Shown: positions 44,938 to 55,153, counted from the first letter of the stretch. The stretch is 61,027 nucleotides of DNA from Psychrobacter faecalis (GCF_016107575.1 NZ_JABAST010000018.1:1-61027), one strand, 5' to 3'. Notes: generated by a model not told the origin, from the sequence alone. Program-made: numbers and translations.

Positions 44938-45993
44938 CTAAATAAAGGCTTCAGGCTGCTTGGCATAAGGGCGAGCGACATCTTTACTGATTGTGCCTTT
45001 TGAAACCAAGTTTTTAAGCGTTTGATCAAGAGTAATCATGCCTTCACCAGCACCAGTTTGGATAGCAGAATACATCTGCGCGATTTTATTCTCACGTATC
45101 AAGTTACGAATCGCAGGCGTGCCCAGCATGATTTCATGAGCAGCAATACGTCCGCCGGTTTGGCGGCGTAGTAGCGTTTGTGAGATGACCGCTTGTAGCG
45201 ACTCTGAGAGCATCGCCCGTATCATATCTTTTTCGGCTGCAGGGAAGACGTCAATCACGCGATCAATGGTTTTGGCAGCAGAGCTGGTGTGCAAGGTGCC
45301 AAAGACCAAATGCCCTGTTTCAGCGGCGGTCAATGCCAAGCGAATGGTCTCAAGGTCACGTAACTCACCAACGAGGATAACGTCTGGATCTTCACGTAGA
45401 GCCGAGCGCAATGCTGGCTCGAAACCCAAAGTATCGCGGTGGACTTCACGTTGGTTAATCAAGCTCTTTTTAGACTCATGAACAAATTCAATCGGGTCTT
45501 CGATGGTTAAAATATGCTCTTTACGGGTTTCATTGATATAATCGATCATGGCAGCAAGCGTGGTAGATTTCCCTGAACCCGTTGGCCCCGTGACCAGTAC
45601 CACACCGCGTTTAAAGTCGGATACTCGTTTAAAGACGTCACCCATACCTAAGTCTTCCATAGTGAGAACTTTAGAAGGAATGGTTCGAAAAACAGCGCCA
45701 GCGCCGCGGTTTTGATTAAAGGCGTTGACACGAAAACGTGCTAGATTTGGAATCTCAAAAGAGAAGTCGGTCTCAAAGAACTCTTCAAAGTCAGCGCGTT
45801 GCTTATCATTTATGATGTCATAAATAAGCTGATGCACCACTTGATGCGTCATTTCAGGCATATTAATACGGGTCATCTCACCATCGACACGAATCATCGC
45901 TGGCATACCGGCTGAAATATGTAAATCCGACGCTTTGTGCTTAACGGTAAAGCGCAACAAGTCTTCGATGTTTAAACGATGCTTTTCAGCCAT
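44938..45993 (-). CDS. pilT: Type IV pilus retraction ATPase PilT
   Basis: A 351-residue motor that powers pilus retraction and twitching motility, and in competent species DNA uptake. Key motifs are SDLHISAGMPAMIRVDG, Walker A GPTGSGKST, HILTIEDPIEFVHESKKSLINQREVHRDT in the Asp box region, DVILVGELRDLETI, the His box GHLVFGTLHTSSAAKT, and the PilT-specific AIRNLIRE motif. The length is typical. The gene is divergent from yggS and upstream of pilU, an arrangement shared with Pseudomonas and Acinetobacter. The motor remains intact although the minor pilin operon at 11223-12944 appears broken. Confidence 0.97.
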   Translation of the reverse strand: MAEKHRLNIEDLLRFTVKHKASDLHISAGMPAMIRVDGEMTRINMPEMTHQVVHQLIYDIINDKQRADFEEFFETDFSFEIPNLARFRVNAFNQNRGAGAVFRTIPSKVLTMEDLGMGDVFKRVSDFKRGVVLVTGPTGSGKSTTLAAMIDYINETRKEHILTIEDPIEFVHESKKSLINQREVHRDTLGFEPALRSALREDPDVILVGELRDLETIRLALTAAETGHLVFGTLHTSSAAKTIDRVIDVFPAAEKDMIRAMLSESLQAVISQTLLRRQTGGRIAAHEIMLGTPAIRNLIRENKIAQMYSAIQTGAGEGMITLDQTLKNLVSKGTISKDVARPYAKQPEAFI

Positions 45994-46254
45994 AGTGGAA
46001 TATCCCTATTGATAGACAAAAATGAGCCAAACAAGAATGGACAAAGAAACGCTTAGAAATTATGATACTTTACGATTCTATGCCACTATTTAACCATCTA
46101 CTATATGCATAAAATGTAAAAATAATCCAAATATACATTGGTTTGTTAATATAAGTTTATGTCTGTTTTTTATCAAAATTTTAACTGCTTAATTTCATAG
46201 CTCCTTCTATTTATAATTAATAAAATAATCACCTAATATTTCTGTGAGTTTTTT

Positions 46255-47019
46255 ATGAACACTACCTCTACACCACAAAACAACGCTACGAGTTTAGCTG
46301 ATAAAAAAAACAATGAAGATGATTTTGATGCGGCAGAATTGATTGCAAATTGGCAGCAAGTAAGCGAGCAGGTGGCGCAAGCATCTGTACAGGCGCAAAG
46401 GCAGAAAGACGAGATCACTTTATTAGCAGTGTCTAAAACCAAACCTGCTGAGATGATTGCGACGTTGGCGCGTCAAGGGCAACGAGATTTTGGTGAAAAC
46501 TACTTGCAAGAGGCTATTGAGAAAATACAAGCTTTACGACAACAGCCACAATGCGAACACATCGTTTGGCACTATATTGGCAGTATCCAGCGTAATAAAA
46601 CCCGTGATATTGCTGAGAATTTTGATTGGGTGCAAACGCTTGAGCGTGAGATTATCGCCAAACGTTTACATGAGCAGCGCCCAGCCGAGCTGCCAGCGCT
46701 TAATGTGTTGATACAAGTCAATATTGATAACGAGGACAGTAAGTCAGGATGTTTGCCAGCTGAGCTGCCAAACTTGATAAGCACGATTAAAGATTACGAG
46801 CGCTTGCAATTGCGCGGGCTGATGATTATTCCAGCGAAAGCTAATACCGACGCCTTTGCTCGAACCAAACAATTATTTGACAGTATCAAGCGAGAATATC
46901 CGGAATTAAAGCAGTGGGATACGCTGAGTATGGGCATGAGTGATGATATGAGCGCCGCGATTGCCAATGGTTCTACGATGGTACGCGTTGGCACAGCCAT
47001 ATTTGGCGCGCGTGGCTGA
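46255..47019 (+). CDS. yggS: YggS-family PLP homeostasis protein
   Basis: A 254-residue pyridoxal-phosphate-binding protein of the YggS/PROSC family, with no known enzyme reaction and a role in vitamin B6 and amino-acid homeostasis. The PLP Lys is in ITLLAVSKTKPAEMI. Other family blocks are FGENYLQEA, WHYIGSIQRNK, IQVNIDNEDSKSG, LRGLMIIP and LSMGMSDDMSAAIANGSTMVRVGTAIFG. The N-terminus has a short Asn/Thr/Asp-rich extension of about 25 residues. Paired divergently with pilT, as in many gammaproteobacteria. Confidence 0.95.
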   Translation: MNTTSTPQNNATSLADKKNNEDDFDAAELIANWQQVSEQVAQASVQAQRQKDEITLLAVSKTKPAEMIATLARQGQRDFGENYLQEAIEKIQALRQQPQCEHIVWHYIGSIQRNKTRDIAENFDWVQTLEREIIAKRLHEQRPAELPALNVLIQVNIDNEDSKSGCLPAELPNLISTIKDYERLQLRGLMIIPAKANTDAFARTKQLFDSIKREYPELKQWDTLSMGMSDDMSAAIANGSTMVRVGTAIFGARG

Positions 47020-47063
47020 TTATTCTAATGTCATTAAATCCATTAATTGAGGGTCAAACTACG

Positions 47064-47179
47064 CCAATCTCAACTTATCGTAGGCCTTTGATTTTTATAG
47101 AATTTAAAATTTTAATTGTTTTAACTGAAATTTTAAAAACTAAGTAAACCAATACCTTAGAAAAATAAGTTGAGAGTGG
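47064..47179. repeat. Imperfect inverted-repeat unit, possible small MITE
   Basis: CCAATCTCAACTTAT (47064-47078) and ATAAGTTGAGAGTGG (47165-47179) are inverted copies with one mismatch, about 86 bases apart. The sequence between is AT-rich and non-coding. Flanking GGTCAAACT and GGTTCAAACT are similar in direct orientation, which could be a remnant target duplication. It sits between convergent yggS and a CNNM-type gene. Confidence 0.5.
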
Positions 47180-47240
47180 GGTTCAAACTCTCTAAATTTA
47201 TACGGTTATTTATCGTGAAGTGCACTTTAAAATGCAGCTT

Positions 47241-48518
47241 TTACAAAACTTTTTCTTCAAGTTTAGTGACGAGTAGCTGGGTAATTTTCAGATTGTCAGT
47301 CGCGATTATCTCAAAGCGATAGTTGGCGTATTCGATGGTATCGGTTTTTTTAGGGATTTTACGCAGCATATACATCATAAAGCCGCTAATGGTTTCATAG
47401 TTTTGACTGCGCGGTAAATTAACGATATCGAGCGCGCGAACCACATCTTCAATGGGCGTCATACCATCGATGAGCCAAGAATTATCAGTACGTTGCACGA
47501 TAGGCTGCTCCTCAACCGTGACTAGCTCACCCATGACAATACTCATCACATCGCGTAGGGTAATGACACCAACTACCAAGCCATATTCATTGACGATCAC
47601 GGCAAAGTCAGCGCCGGTCGATTTAAACATCTCCAACACTTCAAACAAAGACAAGGTGTCAGGTACAAATAACGCCGGTTTTAATAGCGCTTTATCGGTT
47701 AGGCTAACTTCTTGCTGATTGAGCACCAAAGCTAGAAAGCTGCGCGACTCTACATAGCCGATAATTTGCTCTAAATCGTCTTCCTCGCAGACTAAAAACT
47801 TATTATGTGGCTGGGCAATCATTACCTCAACCACTTCTTCGGTGCTGGTTTTGCTATCAAAATAGACGATATGCTCACGCGGATTCATGACCGAAGTAAC
47901 GGTACGTTCTTGCATCTCAAAGATATTTTCAATCAAATGATGTTCTTGTTTTTTAATTACCCCAGCTTCGGCGCCCGCGTCCATCACCGCATAGATGTCT
48001 TCTGGCGTCATATCATCTTGGCGTGTGGTTGAGATACTAAAAAACTCAAAAATCAGGTTTGCTGCGCCATCAAAGACCCAAATAACGGGCTTAAAAATAA
48101 ATGTCAGCGCCATCATAGGGCGTACCAGCCGCACTGCAAAAACTTCTGCATTAGACATCGCCAAACGTCTGGGCATCAAATCGGCAAGTAGGGAAAATAA
48201 GCTGGTAATCACGACGAAAGAGATAACCGATGACACCGCTTCATTCTTGACTAACAGCTGTAAATACGGGCTAATCGCCGACTCACCAACCGCACCAGCT
48301 GAAATGGCGACAGCATTAAGCACGACTTGCACTACCGTAATAAATCCACCAGGATTTTCTTGCATATGCAGGACATCAAGGGCGCGGACTTCACCTTCTT
48401 TTGCCATGATTTGCAGCTTAATCTTGCGACCAGCAGCGATAGCAATTTCTGCCCCAGAAACAAAGGCACTCAAAGCCAGTAATAATAAAAGAAAAATACT
48501 AGCGGTTAGCAAACTCAT
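47241..48518 (-). CDS. CNNM/CorC-type membrane protein (YtfL-like)
   Basis: A 425-residue inner-membrane protein of the hemolysin/CorC superfamily. The N-terminal DUF21 (CNNM) domain has three to four membrane helices (LLLLLALSAFVSGAEIAIAAGR first). Two CBS domains follow (about residues 210-330, including MNPREHIVYFDSKTS and VNEYGLVVGVITLRDVM), then a C-terminal CorC/HlyC domain ending YRFEIIATDNLKITQLLV. Family members are linked to divalent cation or polyamine export; which applies here is not shown. It is convergent with yggS, and no terminator is visible between them apart from the inverted-repeat unit. Confidence 0.9.
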   Translation of the reverse strand: MSLLTASIFLLLLLALSAFVSGAEIAIAAGRKIKLQIMAKEGEVRALDVLHMQENPGGFITVVQVVLNAVAISAGAVGESAISPYLQLLVKNEAVSSVISFVVITSLFSLLADLMPRRLAMSNAEVFAVRLVRPMMALTFIFKPVIWVFDGAANLIFEFFSISTTRQDDMTPEDIYAVMDAGAEAGVIKKQEHHLIENIFEMQERTVTSVMNPREHIVYFDSKTSTEEVVEVMIAQPHNKFLVCEEDDLEQIIGYVESRSFLALVLNQQEVSLTDKALLKPALFVPDTLSLFEVLEMFKSTGADFAVIVNEYGLVVGVITLRDVMSIVMGELVTVEEQPIVQRTDNSWLIDGMTPIEDVVRALDIVNLPRSQNYETISGFMMYMLRKIPKKTDTIEYANYRFEIIATDNLKITQLLVTKLEEKVL

Positions 48519-48645
48519 GACGGACTCGGATAACGATAGGTAGGGTAGTTAAATTGAAAGTAGTTGAAATATAGAAAAGTAGAGAACTGGGTTTAATTAT
48601 TTATTCAAAGAGTTTTATATAAAGAAAACTTTATCAATAAAAACT

Positions 48646-48671
48646 AAAAAAGCTGGGTAAGTACCCAGCTT
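48646..48671 (-). terminator. Rho-independent terminator after nadE
   Basis: On the minus strand AGCTGGGTA pairs perfectly with TACCCAGCT and is followed by a T run. It lies about 145 bases past the nadE stop. Confidence 0.82.
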
Positions 48672-48813
48672 ATTATAAAACATTCTGATTATATTATATC
48701 AAATTATATAGAAACGTAAAGTTATTCAACCTTTTAGCCTTTATCTAAAGGATAGTGTATTCAGACTACAGAGACATCTAAAAGATTGAAATAGCAACTT
48801 TAGTCGTTGACGC

Positions 48814-50517
48814 TTAGCCTTTTATCGACCATTTATTGACTAAAGGAAAACGGCGTTCACGGCCAAAGGCTTTATGGCTGATTTTAGTCCCAATCGGCGC
48901 TTGAGCACGTTTGAATTCGCTATTATCAACCATCTTAATCACCTTAGCGACCAAATCGGCATCAAATCCTTTATCGACAATATCTTGATAGCCCATATCT
49001 TCGTCGATATACGACATCAAAATACCATCTAGCACGTCATAGTCTGGCAAGCTGTCTTGGTCTTCTTGATCAGGACGTAGCTCAGCCGATGGCGGACGTA
49101 TGATGACGCGCTCAGGAATAACTGGCGTGTCTTCTAAACGGTTGCGGTAGCTGGCAAGCTTATAAACTTGCGTTTTATAAACGTCTTTTAGTACGTCAAA
49201 ACCACCTGCCATATCACCGTATAAAGTCGAGTAACCAACTGCTAGCTCTGATTTATTACCCGTAGTGATGACTAAATGCCCAAATTTATTAGACAAGGCC
49301 ATTAGTACCACACCGCGAGCGCGCGCTTGGATATTTTCTTCGGTGGTATCAGCAGGCGATTTGTTAAATAATGGCGCTAAAGTATGACGGATGCCTTCAA
49401 CGGCATCAAAAATCGGGCAAACCGTATAAGAAACGTTTAAGCGGCGCGCTTGCGCTTGCGCGTCCTCTAAACTGATTTGAGAAGTATATTCGTACGGCAT
49501 CATTACCGCATAAACTTTATCAGCGCCCAGCGCATCGACAGCGATACACAAGGTTAACGCAGAATCAATACCGCCCGACAAGCCAACGATAATACCAGTA
49601 AAGCCGGATAGGTTGACATAATCACGCAAACCGACGACCAACGCTTGGTACATCTCCGACTCGCGGCTCAATGACAACGGCGCTTTTGTTTGCGTATCGA
49701 ATTTTGCGGTTTTTACGTCAAACGTCGTCAGCATAAGCTGATTCATAAAGCGCGACGCTTCATGAGCAACGCTGCCGTCAGATTGGATGGCCATAGAGCC
49801 GCCGTCAAATACCAAATCATCCTGCCCGCCAACGGCATTAAGATAAATAATCGGCAAGTTATTTTCGCGGCTACGTTTGGCGAGCATGGTTTTACGATTG
49901 TCTTGTTTTTCAATTTCAAACGGTGAGGCATTTAAGCAGGCCACAAGGTCAGCACCTTGTTTTTTAAGCTCGGCAATCGGACCTTTTTCCCACAAATCTT
50001 CGCAGATTAGCAGACCAATGGTGATGCCTTTATAGTCAAATAAGACTTGATTGCGACCTTTATCAAAATAACGACGCTCATCAAAAACGCCATAATTTGG
50101 TAAGATTTGCTTATGATAAAAGCCTTTTTGATGACCGTTATGCAAAATCGCAGCCGAGTTAAAGGTACCATGATGATCGACATGCGGATAGCCCACGATC
50201 ATCACGATATCATCGATATCACTCAGGCTAGACAGCGCGCTTTTGACACGGCCAGATAGGCTAGGACGTAGCAGCAAATCTTGCGGAGGATAGCCTAATA
50301 AAGCAAGCTCTGGGAAAATGATGACATCAGCGCCTTGCTCACGGGCTTGTAGGGCAAGGGCGCGCATTTTTTCAGCATTGGCGGTGATATCGCCGACCAA
50401 AAAATGCGATTGTGCTAACGCAAAAGTAACGCTGTCTTGCGATTTAGAGCCTGTATTGGCCTCGTTTGACGAATTAAAGTTGGGATTGTCAGTATCTTTG
50501 GTGGTGTCTTTTGACAT
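48814..50517 (-). CDS. nadE: Glutamine-dependent NAD+ synthetase
   Basis: A 567-residue enzyme making NAD+ from deamido-NAD+, ATP and glutamine. The N-terminal nitrilase-type glutaminase domain has FPELALLGYPPQDLLL (Glu), the KQILPNYGVFDERRYF Lys region and LLICEDLW (nucleophile Cys). The C-terminal synthetase domain has the P-loop GLSGGIDSALTL, TGNKSELAVGYSTLYGDMAGG and RPPSAELRPDQEDQDSLP. The start at ATG 50517 follows AGGAAC; the open frame to 50643 would add a hydrophobic tail that is probably not translated. Residues 1-35 are Ser/Asn/Asp-rich. Confidence 0.95.
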   Translation of the reverse strand: MSKDTTKDTDNPNFNSSNEANTGSKSQDSVTFALAQSHFLVGDITANAEKMRALALQAREQGADVIIFPELALLGYPPQDLLLRPSLSGRVKSALSSLSDIDDIVMIVGYPHVDHHGTFNSAAILHNGHQKGFYHKQILPNYGVFDERRYFDKGRNQVLFDYKGITIGLLICEDLWEKGPIAELKKQGADLVACLNASPFEIEKQDNRKTMLAKRSRENNLPIIYLNAVGGQDDLVFDGGSMAIQSDGSVAHEASRFMNQLMLTTFDVKTAKFDTQTKAPLSLSRESEMYQALVVGLRDYVNLSGFTGIIVGLSGGIDSALTLCIAVDALGADKVYAVMMPYEYTSQISLEDAQAQARRLNVSYTVCPIFDAVEGIRHTLAPLFNKSPADTTEENIQARARGVVLMALSNKFGHLVITTGNKSELAVGYSTLYGDMAGGFDVLKDVYKTQVYKLASYRNRLEDTPVIPERVIIRPPSAELRPDQEDQDSLPDYDVLDGILMSYIDEDMGYQDIVDKGFDADLVAKVIKMVDNSEFKRAQAPIGTKISHKAFGRERRFPLVNKWSIKG

Positions 50518-51473
50518 TGTTATTGTTCCTATCAATAGGTTGTGTAAATGTATTGAATCTAGCTGGGTTTTAAATAAAACCAAAGCAAAATAGGTTATGA
50601 AAGTAATGCAAAATATGAGTATGCACTTATGCCCCCATATCAAGGCTCATAAATCGTGAGCCTATGCTGAGCGCGGCACTTGGATAGCCATTAATACAAT
50701 GAATATCGGTATTACTAAAATATGCGGCGCTGCTCTAAATGGTAGTGCTTAAAACCGCTTAGAATAGGGCAATCAATAAAGGTTTTCAGAAATAGTGTTA
50801 ATAACGCTAGGGCTGATTTTGCTATAAACCAATAACAGCAAACCTGCTTAACAGCGTTTAAATGTGCAAATTAATCCCTTTAGTATAACATCAATTGTCT
50901 GCACAAATAGAACTGCACAGTGATTTAGCGCGCAAGTTGTCAGCGTACAAGTAATTAAAAAGCAGATAAATAACTATTGTTTTAAAGCAATGATTCTAAT
51001 AAGGTATTTTTGAAAGTACCTATTAATACTTAATAATATTGGTGCCGATAGCGTGCAGGTAATTGTAAGTAAAGATTACAACATAGCCTTATTTATTTGG
51101 CAGGCTTTGAGGCATAATAAGCCGTTATTATGTTTGGGCTTACTCTTCTAAATATAGAGAAATGGCAAGTTAAGAGCGATTTTATGAATCACAATTATTT
51201 TTATAGATGAATACTGTTTTTTATAACCAAATAACATGTTTATAAAAGCGCGCTATGGTACGGTAGCGCTATTATTAGACTTATTTTCCGCAATGATTTC
51301 GCCTAATTTATGAAGCAAATATCTCGCAAAGCTGACAACGTAGAATTTATAACGCAACACACTCGCTAAGGGATATAAATAATGGACACGGTCTGTGATT
51401 TTTATCCACCTATTTATAAACGTTACAGCAGCGCCAAATTGGCTGTCTGCTGCCCGCTCTTGGTTTATACGCT
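50518..51473. other. Long divergent spacer between nadE and an AI-2E-family gene
   Basis: About 955 bases with no credible gene; short frames here have no ribosome-binding site or recognisable product. It is AT-rich with several small inverted repeats, for example CATAATAA/TTATTATG at 51113-51132 and GCGCTA/TAGCGC at about 51251-51270. It probably contains both divergent promoters and perhaps an unannotated small RNA. Confidence 0.4.
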
Positions 51474-52631
51474 ATGATCGAAAACTGGACAAAAGAATTT
51501 ATTATTCAGCGCTTATTGGCTATTACTTTGCTGGTGGTGCTGATTGTATTGTGCTTTCAAGTCGTACAGTTTTTTATTGTACCGGCACTGTGGGCAGCGA
51601 TTTTGGCGTACGTCACCTTTCCTATTTATAATTTTTTTCATCAGCGCGTTCGCTTTAGCTCAAACTTTAGCGCCGCTATTATGACGGTGAGTATCACATT
51701 GATGATAGGTCTGCCGCTCGTTGCTGGTATCTTTATTTTGCAGCAAGAAGCCTTAAGCCTGATTAGCAACTTAATTTATCGTATCAAGGTTGGCTATTTG
51801 GATGTGCCAGACTCTATCAAGGACTTACCCGTCATCGGACAGCAAGTCAAAGATGTGTTGTGGAGAATTAATAAAAACCCAGAAGGCACGCTAGAGGCCT
51901 TTCGTCTGTGGGTACAGTCGCATCTATATTATGGCAAAGTCGCGTTCGATGTCGTTTTCAGTGGTCTTGCCAAAATGGGGATGGCGCTGATGACGCTGTT
52001 TTTCTTTTATCGCGATGGTACCAGTTTGGTACGTCAAATCCGCCAAGCCTTACGCAATATCATTGGCAATCGCATCGATGGTTATATTGATTCGGTCGGT
52101 ACGACCACGCGCGCGGTAGTCTATGGCATTGGTTTGACCGCATTGGCTCAGGCTTTGCTCGCTGGTATTGGTTATTATTTCGCTGGTGCACCAAGTCCTA
52201 TTCTACTGACCATTGTCACTTTTATTATCGCTTTAATCCCATTTGGTACGCCATTTGTTTGGGGCGGGGTATCGATTTGGTTATTAAGCCAAGGTCATAC
52301 CGTAGAAGGGATTGGTTTGGCGCTTTGGGGTATACTGGTTATCAGCTGGGTTGATAATCTTATACGTCCTATCGTCATCAGCGGTGCGACCAAAATTCCT
52401 TTTATTATTATTTTCATCGGAGTATTGGGCGGTCTGACGGCGTTTGGTTTTGTCGGCTTGTTTATTGGTCCTGTGGTATTGGCAATCGGCCTTGCAGTAT
52501 GGCGTGAATGGATATCGCAGCATAAGAATGATTTATTTGCGCAGCACGAAGATATGCTTGCTGACGCCCAGCTGCAACCAAAAGTTACGGCACAAAATAA
52601 TAAAGACGAAAATATTGTTTCTACGGATTAG
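51474..52631 (+). CDS. AI-2E family transporter (YdiK/PerM-like permease)
   Basis: A 385-residue polytopic membrane protein with about eight helices. The N-terminal block LITLLVVLIVLCFQVVQFFIVPALWAAILAYVTFPIY and the C-terminal blocks ALIPFGTPFVWGGVSIWLLSQG and GFVGLFIGPVVLAIGLAVWREW are characteristic of the AI-2E/UPF0118 family. Members have been linked to autoinducer-2 export, sodium/proton exchange or other roles; the substrate cannot be read here. It has a charged, disordered C-terminal tail of about 35 residues. The start ribosome-binding site is weak. Confidence 0.9.
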   Translation: MIENWTKEFIIQRLLAITLLVVLIVLCFQVVQFFIVPALWAAILAYVTFPIYNFFHQRVRFSSNFSAAIMTVSITLMIGLPLVAGIFILQQEALSLISNLIYRIKVGYLDVPDSIKDLPVIGQQVKDVLWRINKNPEGTLEAFRLWVQSHLYYGKVAFDVVFSGLAKMGMALMTLFFFYRDGTSLVRQIRQALRNIIGNRIDGYIDSVGTTTRAVVYGIGLTALAQALLAGIGYYFAGAPSPILLTIVTFIIALIPFGTPFVWGGVSIWLLSQGHTVEGIGLALWGILVISWVDNLIRPIVISGATKIPFIIIFIGVLGGLTAFGFVGLFIGPVVLAIGLAVWREWISQHKNDLFAQHEDMLADAQLQPKVTAQNNKDENIVSTD

Positions 52632-52748
52632 GGTATGTGCTTAATTTAAACAGCAATTTAAAAACTATTAAAACCAACCTATAAAAAATACACCTTGCTA
52701 ATCCAGCAATCATTGATAATAAACCTTTAGAAATAGGGATGTTTAAAA

Positions 52749-53894
52749 ATGCCACATGCGAGCGCTTCAAATAATGAAAATATGCGTCCTCTAACTATCG
52801 TTGCTGATAGCAATATCGCTAGCCTTGATGAGTTTTTTAATGCGTCGACGCTTGGGCAACATAATAAACGACCAGTAAATATTATTAGCGTTGCTGGGCG
52901 CGCGATCAATGCCGATTTGCTTGCAGAGTGTCAACCTGATGTGCTGTTGATACGCTCGGTGACGCCAGTAGGCGAGCCGCTATTGGCAAACAATAATAGC
53001 GTTCAATTTGTTGGTTCGGCGACGATTGGAACCGACCATGTCGATCAAGCCTATTTGGCAGCGCGCAATATCACCTTTGCCAATGCCGCAGGTTGCAGTA
53101 AGCACTCGGTTGCGCAGTACGTATTGACCGCTATCTTAACTTTACGTCCGCAATATTGGCAGCAATCGACGCCGCCCGCGACCTTGGGCATTATCGGACT
53201 GGGTAATATTGGTAGTACTCTTGCGCAATATGCCCATGATTTAGGCTGGCAAGTATTGGGTTACGATCCGCTACTGCCTGCATCGAACATCAATAACGCC
53301 AGCTTTGAGCAAGTATTGAGCCAAAGTAATGTAATTAGCTTGCATGTGCCGTTAACCGATAAAAAAGATGCCACTAATCCTAATGGTAGCGACTATCCAA
53401 CTCGTCATTTAATTGATAAAGAAGCATTGGCTGCGATGCCAGTAGATACTTTGTTGATTAATAGCGCGCGTGGACCAGTGATTAATGCCGGTGATTTGCA
53501 GGCAGATATTGCCCGTACTGGACGCCAAGTGGTGCTTGATGTGTTTGAGCATGAGCCTGAGATAGCGGAAAGTTTGCTATCGAAACTTGCGATTGCCACA
53601 GCACATATTGCTGGCTATACCTTGGAGGGTAAGCTCCGCGGTACGCAAATGATTTATGATGCGCTGTGTGAAAAATTAACAGTGACCCCTGTGCAAACCA
53701 TGCATAAATTGCTGCCACTCAATATGTTTTTATGGTCTGAATTAAAGGCGCATCCAGATAGATTGGTGAAATTTTATGACATCATGGCAGATGATGCGGC
53801 ACTGCGAGATAAATTAATAGACGGACAAATAAAGGGTACTGACTTTGATCAATTGCGCCGAGATTATCATTTACGTCGCGAATGGCAGTTTTAG
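52749..53894 (+). CDS. pdxB: Erythronate-4-phosphate dehydrogenase
   Basis: A 381-residue D-2-hydroxyacid dehydrogenase of the pyridoxal phosphate pathway, oxidising erythronate-4-phosphate. The Rossmann motif is GLGNIGSTLA. Catalytic residues are Arg in LINSARGPVINAG, Glu in DVFEHEPEI and His in AHIAGYTLEGK. The C-terminal DUF3410 dimerisation domain (after about residue 290) distinguishes PdxB from other hydroxyacid dehydrogenases. It has an N-terminal extension of about 12 residues before LTIVADSNIASLDEFF. It lies about 115 bases after the permease gene and 87 bases before epmA. Confidence 0.95.
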   Translation: MPHASASNNENMRPLTIVADSNIASLDEFFNASTLGQHNKRPVNIISVAGRAINADLLAECQPDVLLIRSVTPVGEPLLANNNSVQFVGSATIGTDHVDQAYLAARNITFANAAGCSKHSVAQYVLTAILTLRPQYWQQSTPPATLGIIGLGNIGSTLAQYAHDLGWQVLGYDPLLPASNINNASFEQVLSQSNVISLHVPLTDKKDATNPNGSDYPTRHLIDKEALAAMPVDTLLINSARGPVINAGDLQADIARTGRQVVLDVFEHEPEIAESLLSKLAIATAHIAGYTLEGKLRGTQMIYDALCEKLTVTPVQTMHKLLPLNMFLWSELKAHPDRLVKFYDIMADDAALRDKLIDGQIKGTDFDQLRRDYHLRREWQF

Positions 53895-53981
53895 AAGACA
53901 ACCAGCTTTAAAGATTAAAACTCAATTTCAAAGCCTATTTTAATTATTTGATTTTTTATTCGAAAACTACAGTAGAGAGTA

Positions 53982-55007
53982 ATGACCCAAGCAAATAACC
54001 TTTCCTCTAAACCCAGTTATGCGCCAACGATGACATTAGCGATGGCACAAAGGCGCGCGCAATTTATCAATGCTATTCGGCAGTTTTTTGCCAGTCGCCA
54101 CGTGCTTGAAGTGCAGACGCCGTTGCTCTCACAAGCGGGTAATACCGATACCTTTTTACAGTCGGTAGCGGCGCAGGTCACGTATCAAGATAAACCTTGT
54201 ACCTATTATCTGCATACGTCGCCTGAGTTTGCCATGAAGCGCCTACTTGCCAGCTGGCAGATGCCCATTTATCAGATTTGTCCGGTATTTCGTGATAACG
54301 AGATAGGCGTGCGCCACAATATTGAATTTACTATGCTTGAGTGGTATCAGCCGAACTATAGTCTAGAGGACATGGGCACTGAATTGGGCGAGCTATTGGA
54401 AGCGCTTTACGGTTATCCGATTGTGCTAAGCCATTATCGTTACGTCGATGCCTTTATGGATTTTGTGGGTATTCATCCCTTAACGGCGAATCTTGCCGCG
54501 CTACAAGCGGTGGCAGAAGACAAAGGTTTAACAGGGTTTGATTTTAATAGTGCAGAAAATGGTGCCAGCAATAGTGAAGAAGATATTCGCCAAAGTTGGT
54601 TAGATTTATTGTTTAGTCATGCCGTCGAGCCAAATTTGGGGCACGATTTGCCGACATTGATTATAGAATATCCGCCTGCGACGGCAGCACTAGCAAAGAC
54701 GGCCATCGATAAAGACGGTAATACAGTTGCCAAGCGCTTTGAGCTGTATATTAACGGTATTGAAATTGCCAATGCTTATGATGAGCTGGCGGACGGGCAG
54801 GCGTTAAGAGCGCGATTTGAGCGTGATAATCAATTGCGCAAGCAGCATAATCTGCCGCAAATGCCAATCGATGAGCATTTATTAGCAGCATCTGATGACT
54901 TAATACCTTGTAGCGGTATCGCTGTCGGTATTGATAGATTACTGATGGTCATCACAGGCGCTAGCAGCTTAGAAGACGTCATTCCATTTCCAAGTGGCCT
55001 AGCTTAG
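53982..55007 (+). CDS. epmA: Elongation factor P--(R)-beta-lysine ligase EpmA
   Basis: A 341-residue class II lysyl-tRNA-synthetase paralogue (PoxA/GenX) that attaches (R)-beta-lysine to elongation factor P. Motifs are TPLLSQAGNTDTFLQSV, HTSPEFAMKRLLA, YQICPVFRDNEIGVRHNIEFTMLEWY (class II motif 2) and the final CSGIAVGIDRLLMVITG (motif 3). It lacks the anticodon-binding domain of LysRS, as expected for EpmA. The partners epmB and efp are not in this window. AGAG precedes the ATG. Confidence 0.95.
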   Translation: MTQANNLSSKPSYAPTMTLAMAQRRAQFINAIRQFFASRHVLEVQTPLLSQAGNTDTFLQSVAAQVTYQDKPCTYYLHTSPEFAMKRLLASWQMPIYQICPVFRDNEIGVRHNIEFTMLEWYQPNYSLEDMGTELGELLEALYGYPIVLSHYRYVDAFMDFVGIHPLTANLAALQAVAEDKGLTGFDFNSAENGASNSEEDIRQSWLDLLFSHAVEPNLGHDLPTLIIEYPPATAALAKTAIDKDGNTVAKRFELYINGIEIANAYDELADGQALRARFERDNQLRKQHNLPQMPIDEHLLAASDDLIPCSGIAVGIDRLLMVITGASSLEDVIPFPSGLA

Positions 55008-55060
55008 TTGCTTGCTAGTAGATTTTGACATAGTCGCCAATGATTAAAAAACCCATAAGA

Positions 55061-55095
55061 AAAAAGCGCGTAAACCAGGGCTTACGTGTTTTTTT
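55061..55095. terminator. Terminator between epmA and the convergent gene
   Basis: AAAAAGCGCGTAA pairs with TTACGTGTTTTT with one mismatch and one G-T pair around an eight-base loop, flanked by A and T runs. It lies between convergent genes and may act in both directions. Confidence 0.75.
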
Positions 55096-55153
55096 ATTTT
55101 TGTACTTTTTATTACACTACAAACTACTTATTATTTGTTATAGCTTTTACTTA

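Noticed and set aside
51395..51631. A 78-codon frame overlapping the AI-2E-family gene start
   Set aside because: It overlaps the strongly supported permease gene in another frame and has no protein-like features.
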